From Trebonia sp963811335 (GTDB taxonomy: Bacteria; Actinomycetota; Actinomycetes; Streptosporangiales; Streptosporangiaceae): a stretch of 64,000 bases of DNA. The notes under the pieces are model-generated. The model searched no databases. It was not told the DNA's origin and was given only the letters and a program-made list of their open reading frames with translations. Within the stretch, counting starts at the first letter, position 1. Each line of letters starts with the position of its first letter. Positions 55,100 to 63,085 of the stretch are shown piece after piece. The stretch covers positions 62,001 to 126,000 of the forward strand of contig CAWERB010000030.1 in the NCBI GenBank assembly GCA_963811335.1, written 5' to 3'. Both the position numbers and the translations under genes were made by a program.

Positions 55100-55137
55100 T
55101 TGGTCCTTGACCGCCATGTTGGTCCTTGACCGCCATG
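55100..55137 (+). repeat. 19-bp perfect tandem repeat in the cydA leader
   Basis: TTGGTCCTTGACCGCCATG occurs at 55100-55118 and 55119-55137. On the gene strand this is CATGGCGGTCAAGGACCAA twice. It is the second box of the shared promoter element; other sites carry only one copy. Confidence 0.75.
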
Positions 55138-55159
55138 GTGGATCGCGCAGCAGAGCTCA

Positions 55160-55182
55160 GGCATCGCTCCGATGAGGGTATT
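55160..55182 (-). promoter_or_regulatory. Shared palindrome element, site 2 (upstream of cydA)
   Basis: GGCATCGCTCCGATGAGGGT, then ATT; the palindrome CATCG-CTC-CGATG is 55162-55174, about 100 nt before the cydA start. CCTTG of the second box is 36 nt from GGCATC. Confidence 0.65.
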
Positions 55183-55218
55183 GCCGGCCGGGGCGGCGGC
55201 GGCACCCTGGCGGTTTTA

Positions 55219-55238
55219 GCTCCGATGAGGGGATGCCC
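55219..55238. promoter_or_regulatory. Shared palindrome element, half site 3 (upstream of GMC gene)
   Basis: GCTCCGATGAGGGGATGCC (55219-55237) repeats the right half of site 2 (CTCCGATGAGGG in both) but lacks the GGCATC half. It lies 30 nt before the GMC oxidoreductase start and within the cydA divergent region. Confidence 0.45.
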
Positions 55239-55267
55239 CGCACGTACCGGGCGGCGACGGTAGGCCT

Positions 55268-56827
55268 ATGACCGAGAACTCTGACTATGAAGTGATCATC
55301 ATCGGGTCCGGGGCCGGCGGAGGCACGCTCGCGCACGCCCTCGCCGGCTCCGGCAAGAAGATCCTGCTGCTGGAACGGGGCGATTTCCTGCCGCGCGAAA
55401 CGGACAACTGGGACCCGAAAGCGGTGTTCGTGGACGGCAAGTACATATCCAAGGACACCTGGTTCGACCGCGACGGCAAGGCGTTCCAGCCGCAGGTGCA
55501 CTACTTCGTCGGCGGGGCCACCAAGCTCTACGGCGCCGCCCTGTACCGGCTGCGCCCGCAGGACTTCGGCGAGATCAAGCACGTCAGCGGCATCTCCCCG
55601 GCCTGGCCGCTGTCGTACGACGACTTCGAACCCTGGTACTCCAAGGCCGAGCAGCTGTACCAGGTGCACGGGAACGGAGGCGAGGACCCGACCGAGGGCC
55701 ACCGCAGCCAGCCCTACCCCTGGCCCGCTGTCTCGCACGAGCCCAGGCTCCAGGAGATATACGAAGACCTCGCCAAGGGCGGCTACCAGCCGTTCCACGC
55801 GCCGGTCGGAATCCTGCTGAACGAGGCCGACCGGCCCAGGAGCGCCTGCATCCGCTGCGCCACGTGTGACGGCTACCCGTGCCTCGTCCACGCCAAATCG
55901 GACGCCGAGGTCATCGCGGTCAGGCCGCTGCTTGACCGCTCCAACGTAACCCTGCTCACCGGCGCCGAAGTGACAAGGCTGGAGACCGACGGCTCCGGCC
56001 GCACCGTCACCGGAGTCGTCGTCTCAAGGAACGGCGAGCGCGAGGTCTACCGGGCCGACATCGTGGCCGTGTCCGCCGGCGCCGCCAACAGCGCCAAGAT
56101 CCTGCTCAACTCGGCCAGCGACGCCCACCCGAACGGCCTGGCGAACGGGTCCGATCAGGTCGGACGCAACTACACGTTCCACAACAGCCTGGCCATCGCG
56201 GCCCTGTCCAAGGAGAAGAACGAAACCGTCTTCCAGAAGACGCTGGGCATCAACGACTTCTACCTCGCGACCAAGGACTACGAGTGGCCGATGGGCAACA
56301 TCCAGATGGTCGGGAAGTCCAACGCCGAGGCCATGCGCGGCGAGCAGCCGGAGAAGACGATGTTCGCACCCGAATGGACCCTCTCCGACGTGGCCAAGCA
56401 CTCGGTGGACTGGTGGCTGACCACCGAGGACCTGCCGGTGCCGGAGAACCGGGTGACCACCGACTCCGGCGGCAACATCCACCTCGCCTACTCCGCCACC
56501 AACGGCGAGGAGTCCGACCGCCTGTACGGTGAGCTGAAAAAGATCCTTAACCACGTGGGGATGGCCGCGCACCACGTGCTGCGCAAGAACTTCTACATGA
56601 ACATGGCCATCCCGCTGGCCGGCGTCGCGCACCAGGCCGGAACCTGCCGGTTCGGCACCGACCCGGCCAACTCGGTCCTCGACGTCAACTGCAAGGCCCA
56701 CGAAGTGGACAACCTCTACGTGGTGGACACCAGCTTCTTCCCGAGCATCGGCGCGGTGAACCCGGCGCTGACCGCCATGGCCAACGCCCTGCGGGTCGCG
56801 GACCACCTGCTGAGCCGGCTGGCCTGA
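55268..56827 (+). CDS. GMC-family FAD oxidoreductase
   Basis: 519 residues. The N-terminal dinucleotide-binding loop is VIIIGSGAGGGTLAHALAGSGKKILLLERG (G13-G19). FVGGATKLYGAALYRLRP and the Cys-rich CIRCATCDGYPCLVHAKSDAEV (about residues 197-218) follow. The C-terminal VDTSFFPSIGAVNPALTAMANALRVADHL holds the catalytic region (NPALT with Asn; His in MAIPLAGVAHQAGTCRFG). This type oxidises sugars, alcohols or sterols. It is divergent from the cyd operon, and the half palindrome before it hints at co-regulation. Confidence 0.9.
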   Translation: MTENSDYEVIIIGSGAGGGTLAHALAGSGKKILLLERGDFLPRETDNWDPKAVFVDGKYISKDTWFDRDGKAFQPQVHYFVGGATKLYGAALYRLRPQDFGEIKHVSGISPAWPLSYDDFEPWYSKAEQLYQVHGNGGEDPTEGHRSQPYPWPAVSHEPRLQEIYEDLAKGGYQPFHAPVGILLNEADRPRSACIRCATCDGYPCLVHAKSDAEVIAVRPLLDRSNVTLLTGAEVTRLETDGSGRTVTGVVVSRNGEREVYRADIVAVSAGAANSAKILLNSASDAHPNGLANGSDQVGRNYTFHNSLAIAALSKEKNETVFQKTLGINDFYLATKDYEWPMGNIQMVGKSNAEAMRGEQPEKTMFAPEWTLSDVAKHSVDWWLTTEDLPVPENRVTTDSGGNIHLAYSATNGEESDRLYGELKKILNHVGMAAHHVLRKNFYMNMAIPLAGVAHQAGTCRFGTDPANSVLDVNCKAHEVDNLYVVDTSFFPSIGAVNPALTAMANALRVADHLLSRLA

Positions 56828-56832
56828 TTCCC

Positions 56833-57798
56833 GTGACTCACACCCGGCCCGCCGAGCCCGGCGCGGCAGCGTCCCCCTCGGGGACGATGACCGAGGACCA
56901 GTTCCGCGGGCTGTATGAGCGGCTGCGCGGCCAGCCGCCCTGGGGCCCGGATAACCGGCGCGGAGCGCTGGGCTACCTCACGCCCGACGTCGTGCTCGCC
57001 GCCGCGCGGGAGGTGAAGCTTGGCCGCACCGTGTCACTCGCCGCCCCGGTCGAGGACTGGCCGGCGGCCGACAACCCCGACCCCGCCCGGCATGAGATGA
57101 AAGGGCCGCTCGGGGCCGACGCCGGGCGCGGGGTGTCCTTCGGCATGGACCGGATCGCGATGAACATCCACGGCAATGCCGACAGCCACATCGACGCCCT
57201 GTGCCACGTGATGTTCGACGGCACCCTGCACAACGGGCTGGCCGCGGACACGGTCGACGAGAACGGGGCAGCCGAGCTGTCCATCGCCGTCGCGGCCGAC
57301 GGGATCGTCGGGCGCGGCGTGCTCCTCGACGTGCCGCGCTCCCGTGGCGTGCCGTGGCTGGAGCCGGGCGACCACGTGACAGTGGACGACCTGCTCGCGG
57401 CCGAGCGGGACCAGGGCGTCCGGGCCGGCCGGGGCGACATCCTCCTCGTGCGCGTGGGGCACCGGCGGCGGCGGGCCGAGCATGGCCCGTGGGACGCGGC
57501 GCAGGCCCGCGCCGGGCTGCACCCCATGGTGCTGCCGGTGCTCGCGGAGCGCCAGATCGCCGTCCTTGGCGGTGACGGCAACAACGACACCGCCCCGAGC
57601 GCGGTCGCGGGGGTCGACTTCCCGGTGCACGTACTCGCCGTCAACGCGCTTGGCCTGCACCTGCTCGACTACCTGCAGTTCGCCGAGCTGGCGGCGACGT
57701 GCGCGGTCACCGGCCGCTGGTCGTTCCTTTGCGTCATCGCGCCGCTCCGGCTGCCTACCGGCACCGGCTCGCCGGTCAACCCGATCGCGGTCTTGTAG
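56833..57798 (+). CDS. Cyclase family protein (kynurenine formamidase-like)
   Basis: About 321 residues from GTG 56833. DRIAMNIHGNADSHIDALCHVMFDGTLHNG is the HxGTHxDxxxH-type metal motif of the PF04199 cyclase family, here HGNADSHIDALCH. DILLVRVGH and FPVHVLAVNALGLHLLDYLQFAELAATC follow. The enzymes hydrolyse amides or lactones with a metal ion. It lies 5 nt after the GMC gene, so it is probably co-transcribed. A 3' duplicate lies just downstream. Confidence 0.82.
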   Translation: MTHTRPAEPGAAASPSGTMTEDQFRGLYERLRGQPPWGPDNRRGALGYLTPDVVLAAAREVKLGRTVSLAAPVEDWPAADNPDPARHEMKGPLGADAGRGVSFGMDRIAMNIHGNADSHIDALCHVMFDGTLHNGLAADTVDENGAAELSIAVAADGIVGRGVLLDVPRSRGVPWLEPGDHVTVDDLLAAERDQGVRAGRGDILLVRVGHRRRRAEHGPWDAAQARAGLHPMVLPVLAERQIAVLGGDGNNDTAPSAVAGVDFPVHVLAVNALGLHLLDYLQFAELAATCAVTGRWSFLCVIAPLRLPTGTGSPVNPIAVL

Positions 57799-57909
57799 CG
57801 GTTCGCCCGCGGTGCCGCCCGCCGGTGACTAGCGGCACCAGCAGCGACTGGGCGGCGCCAGCGCAAGCCGGCTCTCCGGTCAACCCGGCGGAGGCCCGGT
57901 AGCGGGCCT
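57764..57909. repeat. Partial 104-bp tandem duplication at the cyclase 3' end
   Basis: CCGGCTCGCCGGTCAACCCG (57764-57783) recurs as CCGGCTCTCCGGTCAACCCG (57868-57887), and GTAGCGG at 57795 recurs at 57899, both with 104-nt offset. The second copy overlaps the convergent NDH-2 stop region. Confidence 0.55.
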
Positions 57910-59310
57910 GCCCGCCGGCCGCGGCTCGGGTGCGCCCGCCTGCCGGGGAACGTCATGCGGGCCCGCCGACGGGCCCGCCGTCGCCGCGGAGTCCGGCAGG
58001 GCGCTGTACGGCCCGGCCGCCAGCGGCATGTCGTCGACGGTGAAGCTGCGTTCCCTGCGCAGGTCCCTGGTGAACGCGAACCACCAGCTGATCAGTGCCC
58101 CGATGCGGTTGCGGAAGCCGGTGAGGAAGCCGATGTGGATGAACAGCCAGACCACCCAGCCAGGAAAACCGCTGAAGTGCAGGTTGAACGCGGAGACGAC
58201 GGCGTGACCGCGGGATATGTAGGCGGCCGAGCCGAGGTCGTGATAACGGAACGGCTTGTCGTAGGTCTGGCCCAGCGCCTCATGGTTGATCCGGCGCCCG
58301 GCGTACAGCCCGGTCTGCATGGCGACCTCGGCGACGCCTGGCAGCTTGTCCAGGCTCATCATGTCCCCGGCTACCAGGATGTCGGGATGGCCGGGCAGGG
58401 ACAGGTCCGGGCCGCACAGCAGGCGGCCGGCCCGGTCCTGCTCCGCGCCGGTGGCCTTGGCCACCATCGCGGCCAGCGGCGGCGCCGCGACGCCGGCGGT
58501 CCACAAGATGGTGCCGGCCTCGTGCCTGGTCACGTTGCCGTCGTGATCCTTGACCTCGAGGCCGCCGAGGTCGACGTGAGTGACGAGCGAGCCCATGTGC
58601 AGCTCGACCCCCAGCTTGCCGAGCTGGCGGGCGGCCAGGCCGGACAGTTTCTCGCCGAACATCGCCAGCGGGGCGCTCCCGCCGTCGAACAGCATGACCT
58701 TGGCGTCCTGCGGCTGGATGTGCCGGTACTCGCGGCGCAGCGTCTTGGTGGCAAGTTCCCGGATCTGCCCGGCCAGTTCGACGCCGGTTGGCCCGGCGCC
58801 CACCAGGGCGAAGGTGAGCCACCTGGCCCGCTCGGCCGGGTCGTCGGCGGACTCGGCCATCTCGAACGCGCCGAACACCCGGCGGCGGATCTTCAGTGCG
58901 TCCTCGATGGATTTCATCCCGGGCGCGATGGCGGCGTACTCGTCGTGCCCGAAGTAGGACTGCCGGACGCCCGCGGCCAGGATGAGGTAGTCGTAACCGA
59001 GCTCGACCAGCGCGCCGAGCGGCCGCCGCGCCGCCACCTTCCGGTTCACCGGGTCGATCCCGGTTACCTCGGCCAGCAGGAACTCCACGTTGCGGTGCTT
59101 CTTCAGCAGCTCGCGCAGCGGTGTCGCGATCTTCCCCTCGGACATGATTCCGGTAGCGCACTGGTACAGCATCGGCTGGAACAGGTGATGCTCGGCGCGG
59201 TCGACCAGGGTCACCTGGACGGGCCCGCGGCTCAGCGCCCGCGCCGCGAACAAGCCGGCGAAACCGCCGCCGACGATCACGACCCGGCGGGTGCCGGATG
59301 CATCGGCCAT
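57880..59310 (-). CDS. ndh: Type II NADH:quinone oxidoreductase NDH-2
   Basis: 476 residues. VVIVGGGFAGLFAARALSRGPVQVTLVDRAEHHLFQPMLYQCATGIMSEGKIATPLREL is the FAD loop and the conserved HHLFQPLLYQVATG-type block. ALVGAGPTGVELAGQI is the NADH loop, and DILVAGDMMSLDKLPGVAEVAMQTGLYAGRRI completes the FAD site. A membrane-anchoring amphipathic C-terminus (FPGWVVWLFIHIGFLTGFRNRIGALISWW) follows. It passes electrons from NADH to menaquinone without proton pumping, fitting cytochrome bd nearby. A Pro/Gly-rich tail of about 50 residues is extra. Confidence 0.93.
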   Translation of the reverse strand: MADASGTRRVVIVGGGFAGLFAARALSRGPVQVTLVDRAEHHLFQPMLYQCATGIMSEGKIATPLRELLKKHRNVEFLLAEVTGIDPVNRKVAARRPLGALVELGYDYLILAAGVRQSYFGHDEYAAIAPGMKSIEDALKIRRRVFGAFEMAESADDPAERARWLTFALVGAGPTGVELAGQIRELATKTLRREYRHIQPQDAKVMLFDGGSAPLAMFGEKLSGLAARQLGKLGVELHMGSLVTHVDLGGLEVKDHDGNVTRHEAGTILWTAGVAAPPLAAMVAKATGAEQDRAGRLLCGPDLSLPGHPDILVAGDMMSLDKLPGVAEVAMQTGLYAGRRINHEALGQTYDKPFRYHDLGSAAYISRGHAVVSAFNLHFSGFPGWVVWLFIHIGFLTGFRNRIGALISWWFAFTRDLRRERSFTVDDMPLAAGPYSALPDSAATAGPSAGPHDVPRQAGAPEPRPAGRPATGPPPG

Positions 59311-59384
59311 AGCTGCCCCGACCTCTCGTTGCCTGTGACGAACTTCGGACCTTGATAGCCATGCTGGTCACGCGAGAGCCGCCA

Positions 59385-59407
59385 GGCATCACCCTGATGA
59401 AGGTATC
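59385..59407 (-). promoter_or_regulatory. Shared palindrome element, site 4 (upstream of NDH-2)
   Basis: GGCATCACCCTGATGAAGGT, then ATC; the palindrome CATCA-CCC-TGATG is 59387-59399, a two-sided compensated variant of CATCG/CGATG. The companion box GGACCTTGATAGCCATG lies at 59347-59363. CCTTG is 35 nt from GGCATC. Confidence 0.65.
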
Positions 59408-59442
59408 GACGCAGGGGAATGCCTGGCCTGCTCTGCCCGCCG

Positions 59443-61324
59443 CTAGACGGTCGCGGCGATCTTCTGGACGGCGGCGGCCCGTTCCGGGTGGGCGGCGCGG
59501 CGGTCGAGCTCACGGTTCAGCGTGAGCGCGGCGTTGATCAGCGACAGGTGGGTGAACGCCTGCGGGAAGTTGCCGAGCTGCTCGCCAGTCGGCCCGATCT
59601 CTTCAGAGAACAGCCCGAGGTGGTTGCCGTAGGTCTGCATCTTCTCGAACGTCAGCACGGCCTCGTCCAGCCGCCCGGAGCGGGCGAGGGCGTCGACGTA
59701 CAGGAAGGTGCACAGGGAGAAGGTGCCCTCGTCACCGTGCAAGCCGTCGGGCGAGGCGCCCGGGTTGTACCGGTACACCAGGCTGTCTGAGACCAGCTGC
59801 TTGTCGATCGCCTTCAGGGTGGACAGCCACATCGGGTCCTGCGGGGTGACCATGCCTTCCAGCGGCATCATCAGCAGCGAGGAGTCCACTACCTCGGTGG
59901 CGTAGTGCTGGGTGAACGCCCCGACCTTCGGGTTATAGCCGCGTTCCATGATCTGGTCGTACAGCCGGTCCCGTTCGGAGACCCACTTGCCGACGTTAGC
60001 GGGCCGGCCGTACCGCTCGGCCAGCCGGATCGCCCGGTCCAGGGCGACCCAGCACTGGAACCGGCCGTAGGTGAAGTCCTGGCGCCCGCCGCGCGTTTCC
60101 CACACCCCCTCGTCGGGCTGGTCCCAGTTGTCCGCGACCCAGTCGATGATGCGGGACAGCTCCTACCAGCCCTCGTGCGCGATCGGCAGGCCGTGCTCGG
60201 CCCCGCTGTACAGCGCGTCCATGGCCTCGCCGTAGATGTCGAGCTGCAGCTGGTCGGCGGCCCCGTTCCCGACGCGGACCGGCCGCGAGGCCCGCCAGCC
60301 CTCGAAATGCTCAAGCGACTCCTCGGTCAGGTCGGACGTGCCGTCCACCCGGTACATGATCTTCAGCGGGCCCGAGGCGTCGCCGGCCGACTCGGCCACC
60401 CGGTCGCGCAGCCAGAGGCCGAACCGGCCGGCCTCCACCTGGTAGCCGAGGCCGCCAAGGGCGTGCATGGTCAGCGACGCGTCCCTGACCCAGGTGAACC
60501 GGTAGTCCCAGTTCCGCTCGCCGCCCGACCTGCTCGGGCAGCCCGAACGTGGCGGCGGCAACCGGCGCGCCGGTCGGCTCGTAGGTGAGCAGCTTGAGTG
60601 TCATCGCGGAGCGGCTGACCATTTCCCGCCATCGCCCCTGGTAAGTGGAGCGGTCCAGCCAGTCCTTCCAGTACGCCGTGGTGTCCTCGGCCATCTGGTC
60701 GAGTTCGGCCGCGGTCATGGCCCTCGCGTCGCCGCCCATGGACTCGAGTACCACGCCACGGCCGCTGTCGCCTTCCCGCATCTCGAACGTCGCGCGCAGC
60801 CCGTCGCCTGCCTGCTCGACCGTGGCCCGGCCGTTGGACGGATCGCGCCCGGCGGTGTGCAGCGTCAGCTGCATCCCGTTGTGGGCGCGGAAGACGGCGC
60901 CGTTGCCGGACATCTCGACCCGGTGACCGGTACGGCCGTAGTCGAAGCGTGGCTGGATCTCCAGCACGAACTTCATGGTGCCGCGGGCGACCCGCAGGTG
61001 ACGGACGAGCCGATGCCGGTCGGTGGGCTCGCCCTCGATGACGGGCATGAAGTCGAGCACCTCGCCAACGCCGTCTGGTGTCATGAACCGGGTGATCAGC
61101 ATCGCGGTGTTGGGGAGGTACAGCTGCTTGGTCACGTAGCCGTCGCTGGCCGGCTTGATGCTGAAATAGCCGCCCTTGTCCGCGTCGAGCAGCGACGCGA
61201 AGACGCTGGGCGAGTCGAACCGCGGGCAGCAGAAGAAGTCCACGGTGCCGTCGCTGGTCACCAGCGCGCAGGTCTGAAGGTCACCGATAAGCCCGTGCTC
61301 GCTGATGTTCGGGTAGCGATCCAC
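59443..61324 (-). pseudogene. GH15 glucoamylase-like protein, one frameshift and an in-frame stop
   Basis: From GTG 61324: RYPNISEHGLIGDLQTCALVTSDGTVDFFCCPRFDSPSVFASLLDADKGGYF is the standard opening of GH15-family trehalase/glucan hydrolases. A shift near 60525 is needed before NWDYRFTWVRDASLTMHALGGLGY (catalytic region). An in-frame TAG at 60163 splits HEGW from ELSRIIDWVADNWDQPDEGVWETRGG, after which the frame continues to 59443 (KIAATV). Joined length is about 625 residues, normal. It may act on trehalose, maltodextrin or glycogen. Expression may depend on the palindrome 68 nt upstream. Confidence 0.82.
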
Positions 61325-61383
61325 ACAAGTCTCCTCACGCTTCGTCCTTGTCCCGTCCACGGTCACCTGCGGGGCGGACGTCG

Positions 61384-61406
61384 GGCATCGCCCGGATCGG
61401 GCTATT
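61384..61406 (-). promoter_or_regulatory. Shared palindrome element, site 5 (upstream of GH15 gene)
   Basis: GGCATCGCCCGGATCGGGCT, then ATT; the dyad is imperfect (CATCG…GGATC, 61386-61398). The second box is GTCCTTGTCCCGTCCACGG. CCTTG is 38 nt from GGCATC, the weakest match of the set. Confidence 0.5.
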
Positions 61407-61425
61407 CAGCGGAGCGCGGCCGCGG

Positions 61426-63046
61426 TCAGTGCTTGACGGTGATGGTCGCGGGCAGCGCGTTATTGGAGGTTGCCCGGGGTGACGGGGCTGCCGTGCGGCT
61501 CGTCGATGTCGGCGAGGTTGTCGTGCGCCTTGTACTTGTCCGCGGCGGGGCCGTCGGCGAAGGCGCGCAGCACGTTGGCGGTGACGGCGCGGACGAACTC
61601 CGGGGTGGAGCCGCCGATGCCGTGCGGCTGGTCGCCGTAGATGGCTTCCACCCAGCGCATCGTGCCGCTGTTGTAGACACCGGCGCCGCCGGGGTGGGTG
61701 TAGTACGCGGAGTCGCCGTAGCTACGGGCGCCACCGCAGGTCAGCGGGGAGTGGGAGAGCACCTCGAGCGGGCGCTGCAGCGGGTAGGCGGGGTCCACCC
61801 GGTCGTACTCGACGCCGACTAGGTGCGGGAAGCTGGCGCCGTCCGGCACGCCGGTGCCCTTGTAGACCCAACTGGACGCCGACGACACCACGAACGGCGC
61901 GTCCACCGGGTAGCCCTCGTAGACCGTGCCGATCAGCGTCGACTCCGGGTCGGGCTTCGGCCCGTCGCGCCAGTCGCTGGTGACCGCGGCGGGGTCTTTC
62001 CCGTACATCGGGTCGGCATGGTAGTCGGTCTTGTAGCAGACCACCTGGCGCGCCTCCCCCACCGGCGACTCCTGCAGGCGGGTCTTGCGGAACATGGCGT
62101 TGGCGCCGAAGAAGGCCAGGTTGACGCCCTTGTCGCGGGCCGCGGTGACGTTCGCGCGCTCGGCCGGCGTCCAGTACTCGTCGTGGCCGAGCGAGATCAG
62201 CGCGCTCGCCCCGTCAAGCAGGCGCGGGTCCGCGTCGATGTCCATGCTGGTCACGTAGGCCAGGTCCAGGCCGCCCCGGGTGGCGGTGAGGAACTCGGCG
62301 AGCTTGATCACGTTCCGCTCGTAGGTGAGGAACATGTTGGCGCCGTTGTCGCCGTAGGGGCGGTCAAGGCTGACCACGAGCGAGCGGTCGGCGTACGCGC
62401 CGTTCGGCCCCTTGTACAGGTCATAGCCGCCCCACATGTTGTACGCCTGCCAGGTCTGCACGCAGGCCTTGAGCACCACCTTGCCCGCGCAGGACGGCGA
62501 CCGGACGGTGACCGGCACGTACCGCTGTGCGCCGGACTCGGCCCTCAGCTTGAGCAGGTACGCCCCGGCGGGCCAGTCGTCGGTGGGCAGGGTGAGCACC
62601 GGGTCCCAGTCGGTGGCGACCGTGCTGGTGCCGTGGGAGACGGTCGCCGCGCGCTGCTTGCCGCCGCGGACCGTCTTGGACTTCCACAGCTGGCGCGCGC
62701 CGTGCCCCTGGTACCAGCCGAGCCGGTAGGCGGTGACGGTGAACGCGCGGGCGGTGGTGGACACGAACAGCGGGAGCGGCTCGCCGGCCAGCACGCTCGC
62801 CTTCCCCGGGTACCCCTCGATCTCGTGCTCCGCGCCGAGGTGGCGGATCACCCAGTCCGAGGCGCCGGGCAGCGAGTTCTCCGGCACCGGGTTGCGCCAT
62901 CGCCGGGCGGTCGCCGCGCTCGGCCTGGAACCGGGACGGGCGATGCCGCTGCAGGCCGAGACGGTTCCGGCCGCGCCGGCCACCCCGGCCGCGGCCAGGC
63001 CGAGGAACGCCCGGCGGCTCACCTGTCCGTCCACGCGCGCTAGCAT
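61426..63046 (-). CDS. N,N-dimethylformamidase-like Tat-exported protein
   Basis: About 540 residues from ATG 63046. SRRAFLGLAAAGVAGAAGTVSAC is a twin-arginine signal with a lipobox-like Cys. FTVTAYRLGWYQGHGARQLW, VTVRSPSCAGKVVLKACVQTWQAYNMWGGYDLY, SLDRPYGDNGANMFLTYERNVIKLAEFL and LISLGHDEYWTPAERANVTAARDKGVNLAFFGANAMF match the large-subunit family of N,N-dimethylformamidase (DUF6605-like). The frame runs to 61460, but the matching tail NALPATITVKH lies in another frame to 61426, implying a shift near 61465. Amide hydrolysis outside the cell is the likely role. Confidence 0.75.
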
Positions 63047-63085
63047 CCCACGCTTTTGCCGACTTATGCCCCGGTAAGCGGGCAA

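Noticed and set aside
55268..56827. GMC gene as MftG (mycofactocin dehydrogenase)
   Set aside because: The Cys-rich CIRCATCDGYPC block fits other GMC enzymes (sugar/gluconate types); it is 13 kb from mftE and over 23 kb from the other mft genes, so no MftG name was given.
57955..59355. Rightward open frame antisense to NDH-2
   Set aside because: No similarity; shadow of the conserved NDH-2 frame.
61823..63043. 406-codon rightward frame opposite the dimethylformamidase-like gene
   Set aside because: Arg/Val/Gly/His-rich shadow frame; the Tat signal and family blocks are on the minus strand.
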